Below, one piece after another: positions 1 to 8,218 of a stretch of DNA of 37,926 nt. Each line of letters opens with the position of its first letter. The first letter of the stretch is position 1. The stretch spans positions 1 to 37,926 of the forward strand of contig JANQDY010000038.1 of the NCBI GenBank assembly GCA_028278625.1. The letters run 5' to 3'. The stretch comes from Thermodesulfobacteriota bacterium. GTDB lineage: Bacteria; Desulfobacterota; DSM-4660; Desulfatiglandales; Desulfatiglandaceae. A program made the position numbers and the translations under genes. Below the pieces are notes generated by a model that worked only from the letters and a program-made list of their open reading frames with translations, searched no databases and had not been told where the DNA came from.

Positions 1-97
1 GATTCTTCTACTTTTATTTTCCCTGACTATTTCCGGGTAGGTAGACTATCTTGGGATTTTGGATAGGACTTAGGGGAAATTTGCGCGCTTATCTACA
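1..97. mobile_element. possible insertion-sequence end interrupting the macrodomain gene
   Basis: The macrodomain homology of the neighbouring gene stops abruptly at about base 98, and from there to the window edge no coding similarity is recognisable. Read on the minus strand, the foreign part begins TGTAGATAAGCGCGCAAATT, which starts with TGT and has a GCGCAAATT block, reminiscent of IS21-family termini. No transposase lies inside the window because the element would extend to the left of base 1. The identification as an IS end is inference. The break in homology is what the sequence shows. Confidence 0.3.
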
Positions 98-447
98 CCA
101 AGGGGAGGGATGGCAACGGATCGGATGCCCCTTCGACGTACCTCCGAAACCAGAGCCTTAAGTCCCGCCTCGATTTCCTCCATGCGGCTCTTGCCTTTCC
201 AGTGGCGTTTGGTGGGGAAATTAATGATATAACGGGGATTCAGAAAGCGGTTGAGATCATGAATGAACATTTTCCCAGGGCTTAGTTCCCTTTTGTCGCA
301 TACTGCCTTATAGCGCTTGAAATTTTCAGGAAATGCCTTCTTGAACTGAAGGGCAATTCCCCGGCCCATGACGCCGACACAATTCACGGCATTCACCAGT
401 GCCTCGACATCTGCATGAAATATGTCGCCTTGCTTCAATTCAATCAT
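70..447 (-). pseudogene. DarG-like macrodomain protein, 3'-truncated
   Basis: Macrodomain of the DarG type; family members remove ADP-ribose from DNA or protein and DarG neutralises the DNA ADP-ribosyltransferase DarT. Starting at ATG 445-447 the protein reads MIELKQGDIF, then VEALVNAVNCVGVMGRGIAL (ADP-ribose loop), INFPTKRHWKG and IPPLG, all hallmarks of DarG. The frame opens further upstream, but that extension has no macrodomain similarity. Homology ends right after PPLG, where GCGxGGLxW and the rest of the domain should follow; instead about eight unrelated residues lead to a stop. Roughly a quarter of the macrodomain and any C-terminal DarG domain are missing, so the product is probably non-functional. 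It is the last gene of the MerR-methyltransferase-MBL operon. No DarT toxin is recognisable just upstream, where it is normally found. Confidence 0.75.
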
Positions 448-575
448 GATTTGTTTTTTTCGTGGCAATAGCATACCCTTACGATTTCCATCTGGAGTTC
501 TATTCTGAATATATGCATTGCAATGGTGTCTCGTAGTTGATCTGTTCCATCGAACAGTCTGAGCATAAACATCAT
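444..575 (-). CDS. possible 43-aa small protein between MBL and macrodomain genes
   Basis: A small open frame begins at ATG 573-575 (a second ATG follows at once), and its TGA overlaps the macrodomain ATG in an ATGA arrangement, as expected for translational coupling. A GGAAGG stretch lies just before the start, partly overlapping it. The peptide starts MMFMLRLFDGTDQLRD and has no recognised domain. It fills the otherwise empty 160 bases between the MBL stop and the macrodomain start. It could equally be a decayed remnant of a longer gene, for example a lost partner of the DarG-like protein, or non-coding. Confidence 0.25.
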   Translation of the reverse strand: MMFMLRLFDGTDQLRDTIAMHIFRIELQMEIVRVCYCHEKNKS

Positions 576-608
576 CCTTCCAATCTTTCTGGAAGAACTT
601 CCTGTCAA

Positions 609-1664
609 TCAGCAACACTGTGGCGTGGAAAAAAATGTTTTGATAATTTGATCTTCATGAAATTCAATACTCGGCTGAAGAATTTCAACCGAATTCCCGA
701 GTTCGATTATAATTGTTCCCGCACATGGACACCCTTTTTGCTCGGCAAAAAATGCGTCAGTTTCACTACAGTATTGTTCATGCTGCCTGATTAAATTTTC
801 ACGTTTCAGTTCGATTTCATTTTCACATTGGTTGGTAACCTGAGTACATAGAACACGAATGTCGGGGTGATTGGTCAGAGAATCCAAAACATGCGGATTT
901 GGATGATTGTATCTTACTCCATCAGTCCCGACTGAAATAACAACCACGGACGGAGTTATAGCTTGCAATAACTCCTCGGGATCACTATCTTTCCACGCGC
1001 CGTGGTGGGGGAACTTCAACACATCGCCGGACATATCGCTTTCTGCTCTCTTCAAGCAATCCCAACCGGTGGGCTCCAAATCGCCGGTTAAAATTGCACT
1101 CGTTCCATTTCCTTTAATTTTCAGAACACCGGAAATGTCATTCAAGCTTTTCCCTATAAGCGTGGGGATATCCACTCTCCATGGATGGATAAGCTCAATG
1201 ATTCCTGGAAGAGGTAGAACTTTTTCCGGTTCTTTAGCCAAGCTTTTAAAACGATCTCGATGCAGGTCGGCAAACCTAAGCATTTCGGTAAGAAGATTCT
1301 TGGATTGCCGCTTTTTGAAAGTCTCGTTCTTCGAATCATCGGAGTGTCCGTCTGCATCATCACGAATTCGTTCCCATAATCTTGCGTTTGGGAGATAGTA
1401 AAAAATTCGTTCACAACTTAGATTGAGTTCTCTTTTGATATTGGCAATCAGCCCTGTAATTCCTTTACAATGATCACGGTGCAGATGCGTTATAATCAAT
1501 CCTCGAATATGCCGGATTTCATATTTTTCAAGATAACATATCACTGCCTCAGCGTCGAAACAATCGACGATTACCGCTTCATGGGTTTCGGAAACTGATA
1601 CGACAATGGTATCTCCTTGTCCGACATCAATAAAAGCGACTCTGACCGTTGTTTTTTTCGTCAT
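609..1664 (-). CDS. ComEC-like metallo-beta-lactamase-fold hydrolase
   Basis: Cytoplasmic MBL-fold protein of 351 aa, without signal peptide or membrane segments. The N-terminus VRVAFIDVGQGDTIVV is the ComEC/Rec2-type signature. The zinc motif HLHRDH sits at residues 60-65, and further family motifs are GDLEPTG and PHHG near residue 220. Family members are mostly nucleases or phosphodiesterases; free-standing ComEC-like MBL proteins often occur in defence islands. The start at 1664 lies 16 bases after the methyltransferase stop, so the two are cotranscribed. A cysteine-rich tail ends in TPQCC. Nuclease activity and a defence role are inferred from family and context. Confidence 0.85.
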   Translation of the reverse strand: MTKKTTVRVAFIDVGQGDTIVVSVSETHEAVIVDCFDAEAVICYLEKYEIRHIRGLIITHLHRDHCKGITGLIANIKRELNLSCERIFYYLPNARLWERIRDDADGHSDDSKNETFKKRQSKNLLTEMLRFADLHRDRFKSLAKEPEKVLPLPGIIELIHPWRVDIPTLIGKSLNDISGVLKIKGNGTSAILTGDLEPTGWDCLKRAESDMSGDVLKFPHHGAWKDSDPEELLQAITPSVVVISVGTDGVRYNHPNPHVLDSLTNHPDIRVLCTQVTNQCENEIELKRENLIRQHEQYCSETDAFFAEQKGCPCAGTIIIELGNSVEILQPSIEFHEDQIIKTFFSTPQCC

Positions 1665-1680
1665 GAATTTGATACTTCTT

Positions 1681-4452
1681 TTACGAAAGAGCCTTTTCCA
1701 GCTTCCCGAATATCTCTTTTTCGTTCAAATATGTATAATCCTGGGGTCTGAATCTTCCCAAATAGATATTCCCAAGACAACGTTTTCTAACACTTTCCCT
1801 TGGAATGCATGTTCGAAAAGCAGCGTCTGGCCGCAAAAGCCATCCCGGCATGGATGGTGAAATGGGCACGGTCTGCAACTCATCAAAATCACTTATCCAG
1901 AGAGTTATTGTACTGTTTTGGGCATCGATACTATCCACCACGCCGGTCGTTTTCCACTTCGCGTCCATGTCGGGCAATTTATCTATAGTAGTCAATGGCT
2001 TCGCGTCCCATTCATAGATAGACTTTACCCGATCATATTCTTCACCACTGAGTCCATAGGCATCCTTTAATACTTCATCTATTTTTAAGTAAGCATCGTC
2101 GGATGGTTTTCCTTTTTTTTCTATGGACTCTTCAATATTCAGAACCGTTTCAGTCAAGACCTCACAATCGCTTTTTTTCAATGTCGGGAAAGGGATACTT
2201 CTCAATGCGGGCACAGGTATCCAAGAATATTTCAGATGCTCCACAATCCAGGCATTGCTGACCTTCCAATTAAGTACAGCAGCAATTACCTCATGAGTAA
2301 TACCACTCTTTTCAACCTCTGATTTTGGAACAACAATTAAAAAGCTTGCCGAAACATAGTACCCCTTCTTTTCAATTGCCACTTTTACGCGTTTTCCCCA
2401 ACTCGGATCAGTATTGGAAGTGAGCAGTATTTTCTTTCCTTTAAAAAGATGTTCTTTATCTCTTTTCGGGTTCTTATTCTTTCGTGGCTTCTCCAAATCA
2501 TTTGGATAGATTATGGTAGATGCTGAATCATAAACAAGATGAAAAGAGTCCTTTATGACTCTTTTTGCTCCAGAAAGCCAATTCACTTCCTTCGGATGCG
2601 GATAGTCTTGCCAGCGTTTATTCTTCGGGCTTTTGCCAACTATAGCCCCAGGAGTTATTTCAGCAATATTTTCGAGCTTAGTACAACATGATTTTATTCT
2701 ATCCCAGGATGATTCCGGCAGGATGAATTTGAAATCCATTATATGTGTATTCACGGAGCCTGATGAGTTACGAGAATTTTCGTCCCAACGCGCCTGATCG
2801 AAAGCATGCACGGACCCTGTAAAAGGTCCACCTTCCTCAAACCGGTCAAGCATGTTCTTCTGTAATGTTCGAATTCTTACGGGAATAGCATCTTGAGATG
2901 CATTCAGCTTCTTTTGGGCAAAAATAACTACCGTTCTGACTGTTGCACCAGTAAATACTCCAACCGGCAATTCCCACATTTCCTGCACATGACAATTCTG
3001 CAAAAGCTGTTTGCGAAGGCTCGGAGAAGCCTGGGTAATAGTAAAGGACTGCGGCATTATCATGGCCAAATATCCACCAGGTGCAAGATATCTGATTGCG
3101 CTTTCCATGAATTTGTCTGCCTTTTGATGTCTATGCTCCTTTCCTTTTATTGTTTTTCGATCTCCTGCGAAAGGAGGATTTCCCACGATGATATCAGGGC
3201 CTGTTTGACCATATTTCTTTGCCATCCATTCTTCCGAATACCGGCTTTCTATATCCCAACTGTCTTCAGATGTTGAAATGAGCAGACCCAAACCGGCTAA
3301 CCGCGCCGTGAAATTATCCTTGTCATTTCCGGTTATTAAATCCCGAAGTGATTTGCCCTTCATGTCAATTACGCGTGATATTCGCTCGTATCCAGCAATC
3401 AGGAAACTGCCCCAACCACAAGTCATATCCGCAACCACCCTTTTTTCGGGGGGCAAAAATTCCACAGGGATGTTGTTCCAGATACGGCGGGTAAGGTGAA
3501 GCGGGGTGTCATAGCGGCCTAATTCTTTTCTGTCTTTCTTATCAGGATAAGCCTCTCTGTAGAGATTTGTAAGCATTTCCGGGGAAAAACCGGAGTAACA
3601 CAATTCCGTCAAAGTATGATAGGCTAAATCAGCCGCTGCTCTCCAGTGTCTAAGAAGTTGTGTATTGAAATAATGCGGAAACTTGTTGCTGGCTACGGCA
3701 ATAAGCTTTTCAATTTCGGGTTTTTCTTTTTGTATGTCCCCGCCCAACGTTCCGGTGTCCGCGAGAATAACAGCTCCCAATAGCTGTATGGCAATATCGG
3801 TTACATCTTTCTTGGATATGGCTCTCCCGGTGTTTGAATCCCTATACGCAGCTATGTTACTGACCGCGCGCCCAAAATGTTTCACTAATGATTCTCCGGT
3901 TACATCAATCGCCCATAGTGATAGTTGAAATGGACCGGATTCATTGAAGAACGGGTGTGTAAAGTGCTCAAAACCCTGTTTAACATCAATAATTTGTTGG
4001 CGTTTCAGATCCTCAGAATACTCCTTTAGTGCCATCGATAGATTGTCGTAGCTGACATCGGATTCGATTTTTCTCGACTTTAATTCTCTTGTTTTTCTGT
4101 CCTTGAGGTTGCTGAACCAGAACGAAAAGTTCTTCTTCTTGTCCCTATGAATAAAGTGAAAAGGTGCGGCGGAACAAGCGAGATTCCCAATAAGCGTATT
4201 TTCATCTCCTTCATCCGTGGTATTGAAAATACAAAAACCAGTATAATCAGGCGTTCGATGTGTCTCATGCGTAAAAGCTATTGCATTGGTTGTGAATTTC
4301 CGGCCGTCGATACCGAGAACTGGATATCCCTCCTTTATCATCGTGTCCGGCACAAAATCGTATTCTTTCAGGACATCAAAAACCGCCATGCGGGCATTTT
4401 GATTCAGCGGCTTAAATGAAGATTCTGGCATTTGAAAGTCGGAAAAAGACAT
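1681..4452 (-). CDS. N6-adenine DNA methyltransferase, Type I/IIG-like, 923 aa
   Basis: Large DNA methyltransferase using S-adenosylmethionine to methylate adenine N6. The motif-X-like LGRYDTPLHL lies near residue 312, SAM-binding motif I DMTCGWGSF at 342-350, and catalytic motif IV NPPF at 425-428. The region after about residue 560 is probably the target-recognition part. Residues 1-280 precede the catalytic core, and I see no convincing PD-(D/E)XK nuclease motif there, so a restriction function is not shown. A small beta-rich segment closes the protein (about 840-923). The start has an AAGGA site upstream and lies 18 bases after the MerR stop; the MBL gene follows 16 bases downstream. The methyltransferase family is certain; whether the protein also cleaves DNA or works with the MBL protein as nuclease is open. 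Confidence 0.88.
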   Translation of the reverse strand: MSFSDFQMPESSFKPLNQNARMAVFDVLKEYDFVPDTMIKEGYPVLGIDGRKFTTNAIAFTHETHRTPDYTGFCIFNTTDEGDENTLIGNLACSAAPFHFIHRDKKKNFSFWFSNLKDRKTRELKSRKIESDVSYDNLSMALKEYSEDLKRQQIIDVKQGFEHFTHPFFNESGPFQLSLWAIDVTGESLVKHFGRAVSNIAAYRDSNTGRAISKKDVTDIAIQLLGAVILADTGTLGGDIQKEKPEIEKLIAVASNKFPHYFNTQLLRHWRAAADLAYHTLTELCYSGFSPEMLTNLYREAYPDKKDRKELGRYDTPLHLTRRIWNNIPVEFLPPEKRVVADMTCGWGSFLIAGYERISRVIDMKGKSLRDLITGNDKDNFTARLAGLGLLISTSEDSWDIESRYSEEWMAKKYGQTGPDIIVGNPPFAGDRKTIKGKEHRHQKADKFMESAIRYLAPGGYLAMIMPQSFTITQASPSLRKQLLQNCHVQEMWELPVGVFTGATVRTVVIFAQKKLNASQDAIPVRIRTLQKNMLDRFEEGGPFTGSVHAFDQARWDENSRNSSGSVNTHIMDFKFILPESSWDRIKSCCTKLENIAEITPGAIVGKSPKNKRWQDYPHPKEVNWLSGAKRVIKDSFHLVYDSASTIIYPNDLEKPRKNKNPKRDKEHLFKGKKILLTSNTDPSWGKRVKVAIEKKGYYVSASFLIVVPKSEVEKSGITHEVIAAVLNWKVSNAWIVEHLKYSWIPVPALRSIPFPTLKKSDCEVLTETVLNIEESIEKKGKPSDDAYLKIDEVLKDAYGLSGEEYDRVKSIYEWDAKPLTTIDKLPDMDAKWKTTGVVDSIDAQNSTITLWISDFDELQTVPISPSMPGWLLRPDAAFRTCIPRESVRKRCLGNIYLGRFRPQDYTYLNEKEIFGKLEKALS

Positions 4453-4470
4453 TTCAGATTCCTTCTCAAT

Positions 4471-4932
4471 TCAAACTTCAAAGGACTCACGAACCTTTTT
4501 TTCCAGGTCGCCGATATTCTCACCAGTTGGATAATCGTGTCCCATTTTTTCCAGTTTGATCATTTCGGATTCGATCTTGCCGGTGTCAAACGTGAAGTAC
4601 TGCTGCCTTGTAATCGCGTTGTAATAATTGCCCTTTTCGACAACGATCATGTCAATGCCGTCTGTGTGAATCATCAAGCGTGTCATGGGATCTTCGGCAT
4701 CCGGCAGCATTCGAGACAAATTATCGATACCTTTTCTTACTTTCTGGAGGCTTAATCCATTTTGCCGTAATTGGACCAAAACCCTTAGCCTCACAATGTC
4801 CTTAAACGAATAATAATGGGTTTTCCCGATGCGTATAGGTGCAATAACACCTATTTTTACCCAATATTTCATTTGGTTCTCCGTGGCACCGGTCAGTTTG
4901 CGTACAAAGCTTGTTGAGTAACTGTTTTCCAT
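4471..4932 (-). CDS. MerR-type helix-turn-helix regulator of the defence-like operon
   Basis: Starts MENSYSTSFVRKLTGATE; the winged helix-turn-helix, including QMKYWVKIGVIAP and HYYSFKDIVRLRVL, covers about residues 8-75. The 70-80 residues after it are not a classical MerR metal- or drug-binding domain but contain a segment VVEKGNYYNAITRQQYFTFD of unknown role. The ATG at 4932 is preferred to the upstream TTG at 5025, because homology begins there and the extension is rich in basic and aromatic residues without domain similarity. It is the first gene of the operon and most likely controls it. A perfect 14-bp palindrome lies about 120 bases upstream. Confidence 0.75.
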   Translation of the reverse strand: MENSYSTSFVRKLTGATENQMKYWVKIGVIAPIRIGKTHYYSFKDIVRLRVLVQLRQNGLSLQKVRKGIDNLSRMLPDAEDPMTRLMIHTDGIDMIVVEKGNYYNAITRQQYFTFDTGKIESEMIKLEKMGHDYPTGENIGDLEKKVRESFEV

Positions 4933-5049
4933 AAATTGGTTGAAAAAAATAGAATAACGGCGTTTTTTAAACCGATATACTAAATAGACTTTCCCGTCAA
5001 CAGAAAACTGCTGAAGTCTGCACAAAAGAAGTAATTGTTTGATTTGTTT

Positions 5050-5063
5050 CTGGAGATCTCCAG
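5050..5063. promoter_or_regulatory. perfect 14-bp palindrome upstream of the MerR gene, candidate operator
   Basis: CTGGAGATCTCCAG is identical to its reverse complement and lies in the non-coding stretch between the MerR start (4932) and the end of the Nudix pseudogene (5136). MerR-type proteins bind dyads, so this could be an autoregulatory site. No clear -35/-10 pair frames it, so the operator role is inference. Confidence 0.35.
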
Positions 5064-5135
5064 GGGGTAGCTGACGAAAGGAGGCTCAACTCACGGCCAG
5101 TTTTTTGATTGATGTGAACAAAACTAGTTTTTCAT

Positions 5136-5618
5136 TCAACATAGAATAGTTCTGTCATAGCACCCTAAGCTGTGAAGCCAACCTTTTTTCAGCAGCCTCA
5201 GGGTGCTGAAACGGACTTTGTAGCAGGGGAGATGCCGGGAGGAGACCCACCTGGGACCAAGGGCGTCGCCGGCCTGCACCGTGCCTGACCGGTAATCGCC
5301 CTTAAAATCCACGATCACATAAAAAGAGCGGGTTTTCTCGTTCGCATCCGTCTCAACGAGATGAAAGATATCGAACGGTTCCCGAGACCGAACCAAGATT
5401 CCAGGTTCCTCCAGGACCTCGCACGCGACCGCCCTTTTTAAGGGTTCATCCTGCCGAACACTACCACCGAGCATGGTCCATTCCCCGAAGAAAGGCGGTT
5501 TTCACTGCTGAAACAGCAGAATTGCACTCTCCTCGAGCACCACGCACCCCACGCAGTCCCGCAACACATCAGCGTATCCATTGGAGTTCTCTTGGCTTTG
5601 AGACCGCTTTTCGCACAT
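5136..5618 (-). pseudogene. Nudix hydrolase pseudogene with in-frame TGA
   Basis: The reading frame from ATG 5616-5618 gives MCEKRSQSQE, then DCVGCVVLEESAILLFQQ, a TGA at 5502-5504, and continues in the same frame as KPPFFGEWTMLGGSVRQDE. Both halves match the Nudix fold: the strand before the Nudix box and the box itself. The box is also decayed: the expected REUxEE reads CEVLEE, so the conserved arginine is cysteine. Both changes fit single C-to-T transitions (CGA to TGA, CGC to TGC). Without the stop the protein would be about 160 aa, a normal Nudix length. It lies between the AT-rich defence-like cassette and the catabolic operon. Confidence 0.7.
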
Positions 5619-5682
5619 TTTCAGATGAATCGGTTTCAGTGGCTACGCTACTTCAAAAAAACCGGCGGGCGTACTGAACCCT

Positions 5683-6708
5683 CTATCCCTTGAAACAGTC
5701 GTCTCTCGCTTTTTTGATCTGAAGCAGGTTCTCGAGGGGGGAAAGGGGCGCAATGCCGCAGCCGGGACAGAGGAAATCGGTGCCGTTTCGAAGGGCCTGG
5801 ATTGCCTCATTGTAAACGTCTTCAGGGGTTCCGCTGAAAATGGTGGTGGCGGTTGCCACATTGCCGAAGACCTTAACGTTCTTTTTATGGGCGACCTCAA
5901 CCGCCGCTTTCATGTCCGCCTTCTCTTCAATACTGATGCCCGCCACGCCGGTATCGCACATCATGTCGATAATGCTGTCCGTATTGGCGCAGATATGGAG
6001 GACCACGGGTCCTTTTGCCCGTTCCACCACCTTTTTGAGAGCCGGCTGCGCCAGTTTTTGAAAAAATTTGGGACGGATCAAGGCCGGTCCCGCCGTGGGT
6101 TCGGCAAACACGTAATAGTCGGCGCCATTGTCAAAGGCAAAGTTCACCGCCGCCACCGCCGCCTCGGTGGTCACTTCCAGTACCTTGTTCACCATATCCG
6201 GCTTTTTGTAAATCCATTTCATGAATTGTTCGGTTCCCACCAGGTTTGCGGCACAGGTAAAGGGCCCTTCGGTTTCGCCATAAATGATCAATTCATCTCC
6301 CACCTTCTCCCTGAGCAGCCGAAAGTGCTCCCTGAAAACGGGGAACCGCCCGCGCTCCAGAAAATCGGACGGAAAGTCAATATCCTCGATACCGTCTTTG
6401 TATGGGTGGCCCTTTATAGAGTACTGGATGTCTTTCGTTGGCGTTCCCAGTCGGCACCCGAATGCTTCGCTGAGCCCCACAATATCCCAACCCATGGCCT
6501 TTACCCATTCAAAACCGGCGTATTTGTGGGCCGCGTAGGAGAGTTCGGTCATGGCCACGGGATCGGTATCGGCCAGGGGCCTTGCGTATCCGCATTGATC
6601 CATGAGCGCCACCACCCCATAGGTGGTGGTGCAGCCCGCGGGGGTCATGTCAACATCCTTTCCGTTGAACCGGTTCCAGAATCGCTCCCTTAGACTCATC
6701 GATGCCAT
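5683..6708 (-). CDS. UroD/MtaA-family cobamide-dependent methyltransferase-like protein
   Basis: A 341-aa (beta/alpha)8-barrel protein of the uroporphyrinogen decarboxylase superfamily. It has HIC at 238-240 and CPGC at 314-317, matching the HxC...C zinc site of the MtaA/MtbA/CmuA branch, where zinc activates a thiol that accepts a methyl group from a methylated corrinoid protein. True HemE decarboxylases lack this motif. AGGAGG precedes ATG 6708. It is the last gene of the Liv transporter operon, 30 bases after livF. No corrinoid protein or substrate-specific methyltransferase is present in the window, so any partner must be elsewhere. The methyl acceptor is unknown; coenzyme M is not expected in most bacteria, making another thiol or tetrahydrofolate route possible. 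Confidence 0.8.
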   Translation of the reverse strand: MASMSLRERFWNRFNGKDVDMTPAGCTTTYGVVALMDQCGYARPLADTDPVAMTELSYAAHKYAGFEWVKAMGWDIVGLSEAFGCRLGTPTKDIQYSIKGHPYKDGIEDIDFPSDFLERGRFPVFREHFRLLREKVGDELIIYGETEGPFTCAANLVGTEQFMKWIYKKPDMVNKVLEVTTEAAVAAVNFAFDNGADYYVFAEPTAGPALIRPKFFQKLAQPALKKVVERAKGPVVLHICANTDSIIDMMCDTGVAGISIEEKADMKAAVEVAHKKNVKVFGNVATATTIFSGTPEDVYNEAIQALRNGTDFLCPGCGIAPLSPLENLLQIKKARDDCFKG

Positions 6709-6738
6709 GTTACACCTCCTGTTCCATCATCTTGGTTA

Positions 6739-7467
6739 TTAGACGGAAAGATGCTGTTTGATGATTTCCCCGTCCGCCAGCAGTTCCCCTGAGGTGGCCG
6801 TCCCGCTGATCAAGCCCTTGATGCCCATGAGATAGTGCCGGGAAGCCACCTTGAGTGCCATGCGGTAGTTCTGTTCCACCAGAAGGAGTGTCAGCCCTTC
6901 TTCCACACATACCAGCAGGATGGGCTGTATAACATCGTACACCAATAGCGGTGCCAGACCCTGGCTCGGCTCATCCAGCAGCATGAGGAGTGGATTTCCC
7001 ATGAGGGCCCGGCCGATGGCCAGCATCTGCTGTTCCCCGCCGCTGAGCGTCGATCCGTCCTGCCTGCTTCTGGCCCTGAGCACCGGAAAATGCTCAAAGA
7101 CCTTTTCCATATTCCACACATCATCCTTGTCCTTTGGCTTTTCCGCCAGCCTGAGATTCTCCAGCACGCTTAGCCCCGGAAATATGTGCCGCTCCGCCGG
7201 AACATAGCCGATCCCCTGTCGAACAACCCGGTGCGGCGGCCAGCGGGTGGTCTCCCGGCCGTCAATGGTGATCTTCCCGGACCGGGCTTGCGTAAGTCCC
7301 AGAATGGAACGGAGGGTGGTGGTCTTCCCCACCCCGTTTCGTCCCAGAATGGATACCGCCTCATGGCGGTTGATATGCATGCTGAGACCCTGGATAATAT
7401 GGCTCCTTCCGTAATAGGTCTGGAGGTCCTCTATTTCAAGGATTTTTTTCGCCCTCTCATCACTCAT
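6739..7467 (-). CDS. livF: branched-chain-type ABC transporter ATP-binding protein LivF
   Basis: ATPase of a HAAT-type importer, acting with LivG on the inner face of the membrane. Walker A GRNGVGKTT, signature LSGGEQQ and Walker B LMLLDEPSQGL are intact, and the length is typical (about 242 aa). The ATG at 7467 overlaps the end of livG by 8 bases. An in-frame TTG at 7473 is better spaced from the GGAGG site and is a possible alternative start. It is followed by the MtaA-like gene. The substrate is not encoded here and would be set by the binding protein. Confidence 0.92.
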   Translation of the reverse strand: MSDERAKKILEIEDLQTYYGRSHIIQGLSMHINRHEAVSILGRNGVGKTTTLRSILGLTQARSGKITIDGRETTRWPPHRVVRQGIGYVPAERHIFPGLSVLENLRLAEKPKDKDDVWNMEKVFEHFPVLRARSRQDGSTLSGGEQQMLAIGRALMGNPLLMLLDEPSQGLAPLLVYDVIQPILLVCVEEGLTLLLVEQNYRMALKVASRHYLMGIKGLISGTATSGELLADGEIIKQHLSV

Positions 7468-8209
7468 CCCCAAGATACGCCTCCTTCACCACCTGGTTGT
7501 TTTGAATCTCTTCCGGGGGGCCTTCGGCAATGACGGTCCCCTGGTGCAGAACGCTGATGTCATCGGAAATGGTCATCACCACATCCATGTCGTGCTCCAC
7601 CAGAACCACGGAGATCTTCTCACTGAGCCCCTTGATAAGCTGCGCGATGTGCTCCGTTTCCGCCGGTGACATGCCGGCCGTCGGTTCATCCAGAAAAAGG
7701 ATTCTGGGCTCACTGGCCAAGGCCATGGCCACCTCCAGCAGCCGCTGATCGCCATGGGCCAGGTTGCTGGAAGGGACGTGGGCCTTCTCTTTGAGATCCA
7801 ACCGTTCCAGTATGTCCCAGGTTTCCGCATTCACCTTTTTGAGGTTCTTTTTCCTGGAAAAGATCTTAAGGGAACCGCCCCGTTTCATCTGTTTTGAAAT
7901 GCGGACATTTTCAAACACCGTCAACCCCATGAAGATGCTGGTAATCTGAAAAGTACGGCATATCCCCAGCCGGGCGAGTTGATGGGCCGGCAGGTCCGTA
8001 ACGTTCTTTCCCTGAAACACAATGGCCCCTGAACTGGCGGGTATGCGCCCGGTGATGACGTTGATAAGGGTGGTCTTCCCGGCACCATTGGGCCCGATGA
8101 TGGACTTGAGCCGGTTTTCCCTGAATTCAATGTTCACCTGATTGGTGGCCAGCACGCCTCCAAAACGCCGGTAAAGCTCTTCCGTGTGCAGGATCACCCC
8201 TTGATCCAT
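7460..8209 (-). CDS. livG: branched-chain-type ABC transporter ATP-binding protein LivG
   Basis: Second ATPase of the HAAT importer. Walker A GPNGAGKTT lies near residue 40, followed by a LivG-typical C-loop NLAHGDQR in place of LSGGQ and Walker B ILFLDEPTAGM. The EH(D)MDVV segment holds the switch histidine. The 249-aa length is normal. The start at 8209 follows livM by 9 bases, and the end overlaps livF, consistent with one transcript and coupled translation. Confidence 0.93.
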   Translation of the reverse strand: MDQGVILHTEELYRRFGGVLATNQVNIEFRENRLKSIIGPNGAGKTTLINVITGRIPASSGAIVFQGKNVTDLPAHQLARLGICRTFQITSIFMGLTVFENVRISKQMKRGGSLKIFSRKKNLKKVNAETWDILERLDLKEKAHVPSSNLAHGDQRLLEVAMALASEPRILFLDEPTAGMSPAETEHIAQLIKGLSEKISVVLVEHDMDVVMTISDDISVLHQGTVIAEGPPEEIQNNQVVKEAYLGDE

Positions 8210-8218
8210 GAATTCCCC

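Noticed and set aside
448..618. N-terminal extension of the macrodomain frame to base 618
   Set aside because: Macrodomain similarity begins exactly at MIELKQGDIF (447); the extension overlaps the MBL stop region and shows no domain.
1681..4452. The large methyltransferase as a complete Type IIG restriction enzyme
   Set aside because: Catalytic methyltransferase motifs are clear, but no convincing nuclease motif was found in residues 1-280, so cleavage is not claimed.
5502..5504. In-frame TGA in the Nudix gene as a selenocysteine codon
   Set aside because: The position aligns with a basic or variable residue, not a catalytic cysteine; no SECIS-like hairpin is evident just downstream, and the catalytic box is damaged too. 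A nonsense mutation is simpler.
5887..6693. 268-codon open frame antisense to the UroD/MtaA-like gene
   Set aside because: The minus-strand gene has a full conserved fold, zinc motif and ribosome site; the antisense frame has none of these.
5683..6708. Annotation as HemE uroporphyrinogen decarboxylase
   Set aside because: It carries the HxC...C zinc site of the methyltransferase branch and sits in a transporter operon, not with haem genes.
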